From positions 1 to 64,000 of the forward strand of contig NZ_JAIOZR010000006.1 in NCBI RefSeq assembly GCF_021740465.1: DNA of 64,000 bases, in the 5' to 3' direction. The first letter of the stretch is position 1; each line of letters starts with the position of its first letter. This DNA is from Chlorobium sp. (lineage in GTDB: Bacteria; Bacteroidota; Chlorobiia; Chlorobiales; Chlorobiaceae). Of this stretch, positions 10,047-19,372 are shown one piece after another. Both the position numbers and the translations under genes were made by a program. The notes below the pieces were generated by a model. It was not told the origin of the DNA. It saw only the letters and a list, made by a program, of their open reading frames with translations, and did no database searches.

Positions 10047-11359
10047 GCAGGGTTGCTGTTATCGGGGGCGGTATTTCAGGTATCGCAACGGCTTACTATC
10101 TCAATAAGGCCGGTATTCCTGTTGATCTTTACGAGGCGGCGCCTGCAATTGGCGGCAGAATCGGCAGTGAACGCATGGATGGCAGATGGGTTGATTTCGG
10201 CGGCAAGAATATCGGAAGGAAATACCGCCGGTTTCGCGGGTTTGTTCGAGATACCGGCGATTTCCCCTTCGAGTATTTCGGATTCAACACCTCGCAGGTC
10301 ATCGACGGAAAGGTGGTGAGCATGACCAAGGAAAGCCGGCAGCTTTCGAATCTTTTCGGATTCCTGAAACTGGCCGGTCTGAGGGGTGTATCCGTGCTCT
10401 ATCCCTGGGTGAGGGCGGTGATGAAGGATAATTCGCAGGGGATGCTTCGAACCCCTTTTTTCAACGATGTTTCGCAGAAGCTCGATCACCTTTCGCTTGC
10501 GGATTGTTTTCCGCCTCGATGTGCCAATCATCTTATACGCCCCGTAACGGTGAGAATGAACGGTGCCGAACCCGATGAGTGCTATCCGGGTAATTTCGGG
10601 TCGAATCTTGCTCTTGTCCTCGACAGCTACGAGCAGCTCAAGGGCGGAATGCATCAGCTTCTGGAGGCTTTTGCCGCCGACCGGTCGGGACTTCTCGCCA
10701 TCCGTACCGGCCACCGGGTGGAGCGGCTCTCCCGCTGCGATAGAGGGGGAGGAGTTGATGTCGCCTATACATGCAACGGTTCGGGCGGATCGGTTTCCTA
10801 CGACCGGGTGATCACGGCGCTTCCGGCGGTGCAGCTGTCGGCACTGCTCGGCGGCTCTCTTCCGGAGGCGGCGGAGATTCTCGATCGTGTCAGATACTAT
10901 CCGGTCTCGGTTGCCATTGCGGCATATCGCGATAATGTTTTCCGCAAAGAGCAGCGAGCCATGGTTTTTGACGGCACCTCCCCCCTGAGCAATGCCGGGG
11001 CCTACGGCATCCTGGACCTCGATCTTGTCCGCTATACCTTCAGCGGAAAAGCGGCAAGAGCGCAAATAAATCCTGAATCGAAAGCCGAAGATGTTATATT
11101 TCAGGCGGAAAAAAAAGTATTGCCATTCTTTTCTATTGCGGAGAATATCCGTACATCCATGATTTACAAGTATCTTTCGCCCGGTTTATGCGCTTATTCG
11201 CCGTTCCATTTCAGGCTGTTTTCCGAATTGCAGGACAAGCTCGCCTCTTTTTCCGGTCTTTATGTTACTGGTGATTTTCGGAGGGGTGCCTCCATCGAGG
11301 CGTGTTTCGCCGCAGCTGAAGAAAGCGTAAAACACCTCATGACAGGAGAGTTGTTCTGA
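10043..11359 (+). CDS. FAD-dependent oxidoreductase (amine oxidase / protoporphyrinogen oxidase-like)
   Basis: A 438-residue flavoprotein. The N-terminal dinucleotide-binding motif GGGISGIATAYYLNKAG is followed by the acidic end of the second strand (LYEA) and GGRIGSER, as in flavin amine oxidases, phytoene desaturase-like enzymes and HemY. The C-terminal FAD motif appears as YVTGDFRRGASIEACFAA. The ATG at 10043 was chosen because it overlaps the upstream stop (ATGA) and begins directly with the flavin fold; a longer upstream frame reads through the previous gene. The substrate is not known. Sandwiched between an AfsA-like enzyme and a sensor kinase, it may modify the product of the first gene. 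Confidence 0.7.
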   Translation: MSRVAVIGGGISGIATAYYLNKAGIPVDLYEAAPAIGGRIGSERMDGRWVDFGGKNIGRKYRRFRGFVRDTGDFPFEYFGFNTSQVIDGKVVSMTKESRQLSNLFGFLKLAGLRGVSVLYPWVRAVMKDNSQGMLRTPFFNDVSQKLDHLSLADCFPPRCANHLIRPVTVRMNGAEPDECYPGNFGSNLALVLDSYEQLKGGMHQLLEAFAADRSGLLAIRTGHRVERLSRCDRGGGVDVAYTCNGSGGSVSYDRVITALPAVQLSALLGGSLPEAAEILDRVRYYPVSVAIAAYRDNVFRKEQRAMVFDGTSPLSNAGAYGILDLDLVRYTFSGKAARAQINPESKAEDVIFQAEKKVLPFFSIAENIRTSMIYKYLSPGLCAYSPFHFRLFSELQDKLASFSGLYVTGDFRRGASIEACFAAAEESVKHLMTGELF

Positions 11360-13452
11360 TGATCCGCTCTTACCTCAGAAATGCATTCGAAGAGGGGACG
11401 ATGATATCCGATTTCAATCTTCGTTCTGCGGCGCTTCTCGGTGCTCCTGCCCATTTTTTGTTTTTTTTTCTGTTCAAGTACGGATTTCATCTCCCCTATG
11501 AGAATTTTTATCTGCGCATGGCGGCAACCCTGCTCTCCCTTTCGGTGGTTTTCCGTAACCGGCTGCCGACAAAGGTAAAACCACTGTTCCCCTATTACTG
11601 GCATTTCACTATCATCTTTGTGCTCCCGTTTATTTTTACGGTCTACCTGTTCATGAATAATTTTCATGAGTTGTGGTTGTACTGGGAAATATTCATGCTG
11701 TTCGTTCTCATTACCTTCGTGCCGAACTGGCTCATTTTCGCTATCGATCTGTTCATCGGTGTTGCTGCGGCGTTGCTTTTCTTTGTTCTGGCCTCTCCCG
11801 GATTTGAGCTGGCTCCCGAGTTCAATATTCCCTTATACGCCATCGTCATCTTTTTTACCATCGTAGCAGGTTATATGTTCAGTTACAGTAACCGCAAGGG
11901 ACAGCTTGCACAGGAGAAAAATGCTGCGCTTCAGGCTCTTGCCGTCGGCATTGCGCACGAAATGCGCAACCCGCTGGGGCAGGTGCGCTATAACCTCGAT
12001 GCAATACAGGACGAGCTGCCGGCATGCTATTCCGGCAGAGCTGCCGGCGAGATCAGCGAAGAGGTTCTTGGAAAGATCTATGCGGGTATAGCGCAGGGGC
12101 AGATGGCGGTGAACAGGGGTGTGCAGGTCATCGATATGATTCTCGAAGAGGTCAGAAATGAAGACCCGTTCAGGAGCGGAAGCACCTACCTTTCGGCTGC
12201 GACAGTCACCCGCAAGGCACTTGATGAGTATGGGTATGAATCCGATGAAGAGCGTCGCAAGGTGCATTTTTCAAGCGAGGAGGATTTCATGTTCAGGGGA
12301 GTTGACGCGATGTATGTGTTTGTGATCTTCAACCTTGTCATGAATGCCCTCTATTTTTTGCGGCTCGATCCCAAAGGGGGGATTTTCATTAAAACCCGCA
12401 GGGGTGAACGCATGAACAGCGTTATCGTCAAGGATACCGGCCCCGGTATTTCAAAGGATAATCTCACAAGGATTTTCGATCCGTTCTTTACTTCCGGTAA
12501 AAAGGGGGGCACCGGGCTTGGGCTTGCCTACTGCAGGAGGGTCATGCGCCTGTTCAGGGGTGATATTGCCTGCGAATCGGTTCAGGGCGAGTATACGGAG
12601 TTCACCCTGAGCTTTCCGGTTATCAACGAGGACGAACTGGCCCGGTTCGAAGGGCAGCTCTACAGCGACAACAGGCCGGATTTCAAGGGTAAGCGCATTC
12701 TTCTGGCCGATCATGACGCCGAACACAGAAAGAGGGTTACGACTCTGCTCGAACCGCTTGGCGTAGAGACGGAAGAAGCTGAAGACGGAGGGGAGGTGCT
12801 CGGAAAAATATCGGCCGTGCACTATGATCTGCTGCTTTGCGAGATGGATTTATCCCTTAACGACGGCTCCGGGCTGATCAACCTTCTGAACGGCTACAAC
12901 GGGGTCAATGCCTCCCTGCCTGTTGTCGCCTATTCGGGTGAACCCTCCTATCTGTATTTCGGGAGGGCTGAAAAATCAGGTATAGCGGAGCTGCTTTCCC
13001 TTCCTTTAATGCTCCAGCCGCTGGTTTCCGCTCTTTCAGCCGCACTCTCTTTAAAGAACAATCGATTCGAGAAGAAGGACCTTTCCGACAAGAGCGTCCT
13101 GCTGGTGGACGACTCGTCGGTCAATCGTACCGCGGTCAGAGGCATGCTGCGGCATCTCGGCATCACCAGTGTGGTCGAGGCTTCCAACGGAATCGATGCG
13201 CTGGAAATTCTTGAAAAAATGCCGATGGACCTGATCCTGCTCGATATCCAGATGCCCGTGCTTGACGGCCTCGAGGTCGCCAAGCGTATCCGGACTGGCA
13301 GTTCGATCAATCGTTCGGTTCCTATTATAGCCATGAGCGGTGAGTCGGACAGCGCCATTATCGAGGAGGCGATTCAGCGCGGTATGAACGCCTATCTCGT
13401 CAAGCCTGTCGATCGCCTGCTCATCCGGCAGAAAATCATGCAGTTCGTCTGA
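11359..13452 (+). CDS. CqsS-like membrane hybrid histidine kinase with two receiver domains
   Basis: A 697-residue inner-membrane kinase. Six hydrophobic segments (about residues 24-40, 51-66, 81-99, 106-124, 125-144, 158-176) form the sensor without a large periplasmic domain. This layout, and sequence such as PYENFYLRMAATLL and FPYYWHFTIIFVLPFIF, recalls the Vibrio CAI-1 sensor CqsS. The HisKA H-box is AVGIAHEMRNPLGQ (His200), followed by a HATPase domain (DTGPGIS, GGTGLGLAYC). The first receiver (about 450-565) is degenerate: CEMDLSLNDG has Glu where the phospho-acceptor Asp should be, and no conserved Lys is seen. The second (575-697) is canonical (LLDIQMPVLDG, VKPVD). Its ATG overlaps the preceding stop by one base, so translation is coupled. 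Confidence 0.8.
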   Translation: MIRSYLRNAFEEGTMISDFNLRSAALLGAPAHFLFFFLFKYGFHLPYENFYLRMAATLLSLSVVFRNRLPTKVKPLFPYYWHFTIIFVLPFIFTVYLFMNNFHELWLYWEIFMLFVLITFVPNWLIFAIDLFIGVAAALLFFVLASPGFELAPEFNIPLYAIVIFFTIVAGYMFSYSNRKGQLAQEKNAALQALAVGIAHEMRNPLGQVRYNLDAIQDELPACYSGRAAGEISEEVLGKIYAGIAQGQMAVNRGVQVIDMILEEVRNEDPFRSGSTYLSAATVTRKALDEYGYESDEERRKVHFSSEEDFMFRGVDAMYVFVIFNLVMNALYFLRLDPKGGIFIKTRRGERMNSVIVKDTGPGISKDNLTRIFDPFFTSGKKGGTGLGLAYCRRVMRLFRGDIACESVQGEYTEFTLSFPVINEDELARFEGQLYSDNRPDFKGKRILLADHDAEHRKRVTTLLEPLGVETEEAEDGGEVLGKISAVHYDLLLCEMDLSLNDGSGLINLLNGYNGVNASLPVVAYSGEPSYLYFGRAEKSGIAELLSLPLMLQPLVSALSAALSLKNNRFEKKDLSDKSVLLVDDSSVNRTAVRGMLRHLGITSVVEASNGIDALEILEKMPMDLILLDIQMPVLDGLEVAKRIRTGSSINRSVPIIAMSGESDSAIIEEAIQRGMNAYLVKPVDRLLIRQKIMQFV

Positions 13453-13485
13453 GCGCTTCTTTTTTCCCTGCAGCGCCTCGCCGTG

Positions 13486-14622
13486 TTACATCAGAAAGCT
13501 CATCATGATGCCGGCTGCCACCGCCGAGCCGATAACTCCGGCGACGTTGGGCGCCATGGCGTGCATCAGGAGATGGTTCGAAGGATCGGCTTTAAGTCCC
13601 TCCATCTGGGCGACCCTCGCGCTGTCCGGGACAGCCGAAACGCCTGCGGCTCCGATAAGCGGGTTGATCCTGTTCTCTTCGGAAAGAAAAACGTTCATGA
13701 CTTTGGCGAAAAGCACGCCTCCGGCCGTGGAGGCCATGAAGGAGAGCGCACCGAGAACGAAGATAAGCATCGACTGCCCGGTGAGAAATGTCGTGGCTTG
13801 CGTAGAGGCTCCGACGGTCAGGCCGAGGATTATGGTGACGATGTCGATCATGGCGTTTTTTGCCGTATCGGCAAGCCGTTTCGTTACCAGCGACTCCTTG
13901 AGCAGGTTGCCGAAAAACAGCATGCCGAGCAGGGGAAGCGAGCCGGGGGCAAGAAAGCCGGTCAGCAGGAGCCCGAAAATAGGGAACAGGACTTTTTCCT
14001 GTTTCGTAACCGATCTCGGCGGCTTCATTTTTATTTTCCGTTCATCTTCGGTTGTCAGCAGCCGCATGATCGGCGGCTGGATAATCGGTACCAGCGCCAT
14101 GTAGGAGTAGGCGGCGATGGCTATCGAACCGATAAGGTGAGGAGCCAGCCTCGAAGAGAGGAAAATGGCCGTCGGGCCGTCGGCTCCCCCGATAATTCCG
14201 ATGGATGCGGATTCGGGATTGGAAAAGCCGAGAAGCAGCGCTCCGAGGTAGGTGGTGAAAATGCCGAGCTGGGCGGCGGCTCCGAGAAGAATGAGTTTCG
14301 GATTGGATATAAGGGTCGAAAAATCCGTCATCGCGCCGATTCCCAGAAAGATCAGGGGAGGATAAATGCCCTTGAGCACACCCTGATAGAGATAGTTCAG
14401 GACGCTCCCGTCCTCGTAGATGCCAAGCTGCAGTCCGGCATGTTCCAGAAAAGGGGTATTGCCTATCAGGATTCCGAAACCGATAGGGACAAGCAGCAAC
14501 GGTTCATATTCGTAACGGATGGCAAGGTAGATAAAAACCAGTCCGACAAGAATCATGATGACATGGCCGGCGGTGACATTTGCAAAGCCGGAATAACTGA
14601 GAAACCTGAGAATTCCTTCCAT
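13486..14622 (-). CDS. Na+-pumping decarboxylase beta subunit (methylmalonyl-CoA/oxaloacetate type)
   Basis: A membrane subunit that couples decarboxylation of carboxybiotin to sodium export. The 378-residue hydrophobic protein carries the family-defining stretches IGNTPFLEHAGL, IGIIGGADGPTAIFLSS (the sodium-site region) and NPLIGAAGVSAVPDSARVAQ. It is the last gene of a four-gene minus-strand operon with the carboxyltransferase, gamma/delta-like and biotin-carrier genes, six bases after the carrier. Methylmalonyl-CoA is the likelier substrate because the alpha subunit belongs to the acyl-CoA carboxylase family rather than to OadA. It is convergent with the CqsS-like kinase gene, with 33 bases between the stop codons. 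Confidence 0.88.
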   Translation of the reverse strand: MEGILRFLSYSGFANVTAGHVIMILVGLVFIYLAIRYEYEPLLLVPIGFGILIGNTPFLEHAGLQLGIYEDGSVLNYLYQGVLKGIYPPLIFLGIGAMTDFSTLISNPKLILLGAAAQLGIFTTYLGALLLGFSNPESASIGIIGGADGPTAIFLSSRLAPHLIGSIAIAAYSYMALVPIIQPPIMRLLTTEDERKIKMKPPRSVTKQEKVLFPIFGLLLTGFLAPGSLPLLGMLFFGNLLKESLVTKRLADTAKNAMIDIVTIILGLTVGASTQATTFLTGQSMLIFVLGALSFMASTAGGVLFAKVMNVFLSEENRINPLIGAAGVSAVPDSARVAQMEGLKADPSNHLLMHAMAPNVAGVIGSAVAAGIMMSFLM

Positions 14623-14627
14623 AATGT

Positions 14628-15044
14628 TTATTCTATTTCGATCAGGACGTCGCCCTGCATGACGGTATCGCCGGTTGTGACTTTAACGGTTTTCACGATT
14701 CCGTCTTTTTCCGCATAAATGTTGTTTTCCATTTTCATGGCTTCGAGTACGAGAACCGGCGCGTCGCGTTTGATGGGTGCGCCCGGCTGTACGTAAACAG
14801 CAATGATGGTTCCCGGCAGAGGAGCCTTGATGAGGCTGAGTCCCGGAGTGGTGAGCGGTTCAGGGGCTTTCACTTTGGGCGGTGTGTACCGTACCAGTTT
14901 CGGGGTTTTCGGCGTTTGAATCTCCTTGCCGAGCTTTACCTCGTAGAGGGTTCCGTTAACCTCTATTTCGGCAAGATTCTCTTCAAGTGATTTTATGTCA
15001 ACACTGTAGGTGTTCCCGCTGATGGTGAAGGAGTAGTGCTTCAT
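14628..15044 (-). CDS. Biotin carboxyl carrier subunit of the decarboxylase
   Basis: A 138-residue biotin carrier. The C-terminal lipoyl/biotinyl domain contains the biotinylation motif EAMKMEN, the lysine being the attachment site, and ends with GDTVMQGDVLIEIE. A proline/alanine-type linker (TPKTPKLVRYTPPKVKAPEP) connects it to a short N-terminal beta region, as in gamma subunits of methylmalonyl-CoA decarboxylase. It shuttles the carboxyl group from the carboxyltransferase to the membrane beta subunit. Tight spacing with both neighbours (6 and 2 bases) supports an operon. Confidence 0.88.
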   Translation of the reverse strand: MKHYSFTISGNTYSVDIKSLEENLAEIEVNGTLYEVKLGKEIQTPKTPKLVRYTPPKVKAPEPLTTPGLSLIKAPLPGTIIAVYVQPGAPIKRDAPVLVLEAMKMENNIYAEKDGIVKTVKVTTGDTVMQGDVLIEIE

Positions 15045-15046
15045 CG

Positions 15047-15418
15047 TTAAAAACGTCTGAAATGAGTAACGTTATAGATTTTTGAATTCCACGGCGAATA
15101 GGTTTTGGCGGCTTTTGTAATGGTCAATACCGCCGTTTCGTGGTCGTGGAGTTCACTGAGATAGAGATAGATCGCCGTGGCGATGGCCGCATTGACCTCT
15201 CCCGGTATGGCGCTTCCGGCCATTGCCGCCTTTTCGGGTTCCCCCTCCTTGCGCAGTTTTCTGCGCAGGTTGAAGGCCAGCAGCTTCGGAAGCTGCCTGA
15301 AGAACAGATAAAGCAGCAGCAGGGCGAGAAATACAACCGAGTACCCGATAACGGCAAGCATCAGGTGATCGGTACTGATCGCTCCGGGGTCAAGGTTTAT
15401 CCAGAGAAAAAGATTCAT
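15047..15418 (-). CDS. OadG/MmdD-like small membrane subunit
   Basis: A 123-residue protein with one N-terminal transmembrane helix (about residues 20-42, VIGYSVVFLALLLLYLFFRQ) and a soluble C-terminal part. This is the arrangement of the gamma subunit of oxaloacetate decarboxylase and the delta subunit of methylmalonyl-CoA decarboxylase. In those complexes it anchors the peripheral carboxyltransferase to the beta subunit. Residues 75-110 (IPGEVNAAIATAIYLYLSEL) match the short conserved patch of the family. It lies between the alpha and biotin-carrier genes with minimal spacing. Confidence 0.75.
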   Translation of the reverse strand: MNLFLWINLDPGAISTDHLMLAVIGYSVVFLALLLLYLFFRQLPKLLAFNLRRKLRKEGEPEKAAMAGSAIPGEVNAAIATAIYLYLSELHDHETAVLTITKAAKTYSPWNSKIYNVTHFRRF

Positions 15419-15432
15419 GGTGCAAAGCTGTT

Positions 15433-16974
15433 TTAGAGTGGCAGCGTTGAATGTTTTTTCAGAGGGTTGCTGTCCTTTTTTGTGGCCAGTGTCTGCAGGG
15501 CTCTGATAATCCGGAAACGCGTGTTTCTGGGTTCGATGATGTCGTCGATATACCCGTATCGGGCGGCTTCATAGGGATTGGCGAATTTATCGCGGTACTC
15601 GGTCTCCTTTTCGGCAACGAAAGCCGCTCTCTGTTCGTCGGACGTCGAGGCTTTCAGATCCCTGTTGTAGAGCACCTCTATGGCTCCTGTCGGCCCCATA
15701 ACCGCGATTTCCGCACTCGGCCATGCATAGTTGATGTCGCCCCTGAGGTGACGGGAACTCATGACACAGTAGGCGCCGCCGTATGCCTTGCGGAGGATGA
15801 CCGTGATTTTCGGTACGGTCGCCTCGCCGTAGGCAAACAGCAGTTTCGCTCCGTTGGTAATGATGCCGTTGAACTCCTGGGCGCTTCCGGGCAGAAATCC
15901 CGGAACGTCGACCAGCGTGACTATCGGTATGTTGAATGCATCGCAGAACCGGACGAACCGTGCCGCCTTGCGTGATGCGTCGTTGTCCAGGCAGCCGGCA
16001 AGATAGTTGGGCTGATTGGCGACGATGCCGGTTGATATGCCGTTGAAGGTGACGAAGCCGGTTACGATGTTTCGGGCGTACTGTCGCTGTACTTCGAGAA
16101 ATTCCCCATTGTCGGCAATGGCGTGAATGACGTCCTTGACATCATAGGGAATGGATGGTTTTTCAGGAATGATGGTGTTGAGTTCATCGACCAGTCTGTC
16201 GGGAGGATCGTCGCAGAAGGAGAGGGGCGCTTCCTCGAGGTTGTTCTGCGGCAGGTAGCTGAGCAGTTTCTTGATGAGCAGGATGCCTTCCTGCTCATCG
16301 GCGCCGACAAAATGGGTGACACCGGATTTGGTGGCGTGCACCGAAGCTCCTCCGAGATCCTCTTCGGAAATGGTCTCCCCTGTAACGGTTTTGACGACTT
16401 TTGGCCCGGTTACGAACATATAGCTCGTTTTTTCAGCCATGACCACGAAATCGGTCAATGCGGGCGAGTAGACCGCGCCTCCTGCACAGGGGCCGAAGAT
16501 TGCCGAAATCTGCGGGATAACGCCGGAGGCCATGATGTTGCGCTGAAAAATGCTGGCGTAACCGGCCAGACTGCGCACGCCCTCCTGGATTCTCGCACCG
16601 CCGCTGTCGTTGATGCCGATCAGAGGAGCGCCGACCTTCATGGCCTGATCCATCACCTTGCAGATCTTTTTTGCATTGGTTTCCGAAAGCGACCCTCCGA
16701 ATACGGTGAAGTCCTGGGAAAAGACATAGACAAGGCGTCCGGCAATGGTGCCGTGTCCGGTGATGACCCCGTCGGAAAGATAGTGTTCGTCTCCAAGTCC
16801 GAAATCGGTTGTCCGATGGGTGACAAACATATCGTACTCTTCGAAGCTGCCTTCGTCGAGCAGGAGGTCGACGCGTTCTCTGGCAGTCATCTTGCCTTTC
16901 TTGTGCTGCGCGGTGATCCGCTTTTCTCCTCCTCCGAGTCGAGCGTGCTCTCGCTCGGCAAGTAATCGTTTCAT
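15433..16974 (-). CDS. mmdA: Acyl-CoA carboxyltransferase, methylmalonyl-CoA decarboxylase alpha-type
   Basis: A 513-residue carboxyltransferase of the crotonase-like fold, with N- and C-terminal CT domains. Recognisable stretches are [20 protein letters not shown] near the N-terminus, [12 protein letters not shown] (first oxyanion hole, about residues 120-131), [19 protein letters not shown], and [14 protein letters not shown] plus [10 protein letters not shown] (second site). It moves the carboxyl group of methylmalonyl-CoA (or propionyl-CoA in reverse) to the carrier biotin. The downstream membrane and biotin genes indicate a sodium-pumping decarboxylase complex, although a propionyl-CoA carboxylase role cannot be excluded. 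It is the first gene of the operon. Confidence 0.9.
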   Translation of the reverse strand: MKRLLAEREHARLGGGEKRITAQHKKGKMTARERVDLLLDEGSFEEYDMFVTHRTTDFGLGDEHYLSDGVITGHGTIAGRLVYVFSQDFTVFGGSLSETNAKKICKVMDQAMKVGAPLIGINDSGGARIQEGVRSLAGYASIFQRNIMASGVIPQISAIFGPCAGGAVYSPALTDFVVMAEKTSYMFVTGPKVVKTVTGETISEEDLGGASVHATKSGVTHFVGADEQEGILLIKKLLSYLPQNNLEEAPLSFCDDPPDRLVDELNTIIPEKPSIPYDVKDVIHAIADNGEFLEVQRQYARNIVTGFVTFNGISTGIVANQPNYLAGCLDNDASRKAARFVRFCDAFNIPIVTLVDVPGFLPGSAQEFNGIITNGAKLLFAYGEATVPKITVILRKAYGGAYCVMSSRHLRGDINYAWPSAEIAVMGPTGAIEVLYNRDLKASTSDEQRAAFVAEKETEYRDKFANPYEAARYGYIDDIIEPRNTRFRIIRALQTLATKKDSNPLKKHSTLPL

Positions 16975-17152
16975 GTGCTGCTTAAAACGGGATAGTGAAT
17001 GGACCGGAATTTTTTTTCAGGGTCACTCCGCCTGCGGCAGGGCAACCGAACAATGCGCAAGATAGAAAATAAGTTGTGATAGTTTTGCAGTCCTCCGGCA
17101 AGGAATGTATTTTTATTTTTTCAAACATGTTACCCCACAGGAACCCTCAACG

Positions 17153-17932
17153 ATGACTCCAGAGCTTCAGCTTGCGCTTGAGACCGCCGAGCGCGCCGGT
17201 ACGTTAACCCTCGGCTTTTTCAATCGGAAATCGCTTCAGGTGTTTTCAAAGAGAGATGCAACCCCGGTTACGGAGGCCGACCGCTCAGCCGAAGCGCTCA
17301 TCCGTTCAGCTATCGCATCCCGTTTTCCCCAGGACGGCCTGCTTGGAGAGGAGCTTGAAGAAAAGCCTTCGGCAAACCGTCGCCGATGGATTATCGATCC
17401 GATCGACGGCACGCGCTCATTCATTCATGGTGTTCCGCTTTACGGGGTTATGATCGCCCTTGAAGAGGAGGGGGCCATGAGAATCGGAGTGATCAATTTT
17501 CCCGCTCTCGGTCAGCTTTTTTATGCTGAAAGGGGGTGCGGCGCATTGATGAACGGTTCGGCGGTGTCGGTGTCTTCAATTGCGTCGATCGGGGAGGCTA
17601 CGGTTGTCTTTACGGAAAAAGAGTACCTTCTCGACCCTCCCGGAGATCATCCGGTCGATCGGCTCCGCCTGCAGGCAGGGCTTGTCCGTGGCTGGGGAGA
17701 CTGTTACGGACACATGATGGTCGCTTCCGGCAGGGCGGAAGTCGCTGTCGATAAAATCATGAGCCCCTGGGACTGCGCTGCGGTGATTCCTGTCGTTACC
17801 GAAGCCGGTGGCTGCTGTTTCGATTACCGGGGGGATACCGTTATCGACGGCGAGGGACTTGTAAGCAGCAATGGAGCGCTCGGCAGCGTTTTGCTGGAGA
17901 CCCTCAGGGGGAGGGGTGTAGAGCCATGCTGA
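17153..17932 (+). CDS. Inositol monophosphatase-family phosphatase (histidinol-phosphatase-like)
   Basis: A 259-residue Mg-dependent phosphatase. Metal-site motifs are GEELEE (about residues 65-70), IIDPIDGTRSFIHG (about 81-94) and SPWDCAAVIPVVTEAGG near the C-terminus, typical of IMPase, CysQ, SuhB and HisN-type histidinol phosphatases. The TRSFIHGVP variant and the overall length favour the histidinol-phosphatase branch, but the substrate cannot be fixed from sequence. The start at 17153 was preferred to the ATG at 17105, because the extra 16 residues are atypical and an AGGAA lies about 10 bases before 17153. The next gene overlaps its end. Confidence 0.8.
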   Translation: MTPELQLALETAERAGTLTLGFFNRKSLQVFSKRDATPVTEADRSAEALIRSAIASRFPQDGLLGEELEEKPSANRRRWIIDPIDGTRSFIHGVPLYGVMIALEEEGAMRIGVINFPALGQLFYAERGCGALMNGSAVSVSSIASIGEATVVFTEKEYLLDPPGDHPVDRLRLQAGLVRGWGDCYGHMMVASGRAEVAVDKIMSPWDCAAVIPVVTEAGGCCFDYRGDTVIDGEGLVSSNGALGSVLLETLRGRGVEPC

Positions 17933-18510
17933 ATCTCCTTTTGCTTTTTCTCATAGTCGTGCTGCTGGTTCTCGTGATCGTCATGCAGGCGACCGGATGG
18001 CCGGCCGTCCGCCCGAACGATGCCGATCGGCTCAGGCGGGAGCTCCTTCGCGAACTGGCAGGGCAGCGAGCCGAGTCGGCCCGTGGCCTGCATGAGCTGA
18101 AGGTCGAACTCGAATCGCTGTTACGCGATGGCGCCGATGAGAAAGCCGTTTTGCTGCTCAATCGTGTTGAGCAGGCCATAACGCTTCTTCATGCCATTGC
18201 TGCCGGTGCACGCAAAAGAAACCTGAAGCAGGGCACGGACGAATGGCGGGGTGAGGGGAGCGATCCTGAAGAGGGGGGTTACGGGCAGACAGAAAGGGTT
18301 GTCGCAGGAAGAAATCCTCTGCTTTTCCAGCGCCAGTTTGCGCTGTTCTCTCCTGATGAGTCCTCCGGAATCGCAGCCTGCATCCCGTCGGCCGATAGGT
18401 CCGACGCTGTGGAATATCTTTCCGTTCCTGCCGCCGATTTCGATCCCGATCTCGATCCGCCCTACGACCCTGATGTTCAGGCCGGGAGCCCTTCGCAAAG
18501 GCGCCCCTGA
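17926..18510 (+). CDS. Hypothetical protein with N-terminal membrane helix
   Basis: A 194-residue protein of unknown function. Residues 2-21 are a single hydrophobic helix (LNLLLLFLIVVLLVLVIVMQ), followed by a charged, probably coiled-coil segment (about 35-75, rich in Glu, Arg and Leu) and a disordered, proline/aspartate-rich tail (FDPDLDPPYDPD). An arrangement of one anchor plus coiled coil recalls RmuC N-termini, but no nuclease domain follows. The start overlaps the end of the phosphatase gene by seven bases, so the two are probably co-translated. Confidence 0.6.
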   Translation: MLNLLLLFLIVVLLVLVIVMQATGWPAVRPNDADRLRRELLRELAGQRAESARGLHELKVELESLLRDGADEKAVLLLNRVEQAITLLHAIAAGARKRNLKQGTDEWRGEGSDPEEGGYGQTERVVAGRNPLLFQRQFALFSPDESSGIAACIPSADRSDAVEYLSVPAADFDPDLDPPYDPDVQAGSPSQRRP

Positions 18511-18613
18511 GCGGGTTGGCGTGGCATCTTTTTTTTGAAGTGCAGCAGGTCGCCGAAAAAAAGGGTACGGACAGGAAGAGGTTTTTTTTGAAGAAGGCGC
18601 GGATTTGAGGCTC

Positions 18614-19372
18614 TCAGGGCTGTTCAGCGTGCCCGGCAAGCGCTTCGGCAATGGCTTTCGCAAAGCTCGGGCCGTCGAAATAGGGAGGGATGACATCCAC
18701 CCTGACGCCAAGTTTTTCCAGTGCTGCTGCCGTTGTTGTTCCGATGGCGGCAACAAGCACTCCCTGGGGAAGTGCGGTGGAGCCGATGGCTTCGAAGAAG
18801 TTAATGGCTGTGGAGGGGCTGGTAAACGACAGACAGTCGAGTTTTCCCTCTTTGAGCAGCTGTTTTACGGTTTCGGTGTCTTCTGTTGAAGGCTTGATGT
18901 TTTCGTAAACCGTTATTTCCGTGCACTTTCCTCCCCGCTCCCTGATGACGGCAGGGATAGTGCCCAGCGAAAGGGTGCCTCTGAGAAAAAGAAACGAGTG
19001 GTTTTCGATCACTTCGCCGTCGATTTCGGCCATCAGGTTGACGGCATCGGCGATTTTCGGGACCGGTTCCGTTTCGATACCGTGAACGGCAAGATCCTTT
19101 GCGGTGGTTTTGCCTACGGCCCAGACCCGTATATGCCGCAGCTTTTCAAGCTGCTCAGGTGCTTCGGCAAGCAGGCGTTCCATGAAAAACTGAACACTGT
19201 TCGGGCTGGTGAAAAAGGCACCGCTGAAAGATGCAGGATCGGGAACCTGCCAGCCGGGAACCGGCCTGATCTCGATTGCCGGAAAGACAACCGAGTTCAG
19301 ACCATACTGTTCCAGCTCTTCGACAAACGACTTCGCCTGATGTTTGGGTCGGGTTACGAGAACACTCTTCAT
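18614..19372 (-). CDS. hemD: Uroporphyrinogen-III synthase
   Basis: Cyclises hydroxymethylbilane to uroporphyrinogen III, inverting ring D. HemD proteins are poorly conserved, but this 252-residue protein has the typical N-terminus ([20 protein letters not shown]), [11 protein letters not shown] in the first half and [18 protein letters not shown] plus [17 protein letters not shown] in the second. Its ATG overlaps the hemC stop by one base (TGATG), so the pair is translationally coupled. It is the last gene of the hemX-like/hemA/hemC/hemD cluster. Confidence 0.92.
   Translation of the reverse strand: MKSVLVTRPKHQAKSFVEELEQYGLNSVVFPAIEIRPVPGWQVPDPASFSGAFFTSPNSVQFFMERLLAEAPEQLEKLRHIRVWAVGKTTAKDLAVHGIETEPVPKIADAVNLMAEIDGEVIENHSFLFLRGTLSLGTIPAVIRERGGKCTEITVYENIKPSTEDTETVKQLLKEGKLDCLSFTSPSTAINFFEAIGSTALPQGVLVAAIGTTTAAALEKLGVRVDVIPPYFDGPSFAKAIAEALAGHAEQP

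Noticed and set aside
13483-14718. 411-codon plus-strand frame opposite the decarboxylase beta subunit
   Set aside because: Translation is low-complexity and charged, typical of an antisense frame to a hydrophobic protein.
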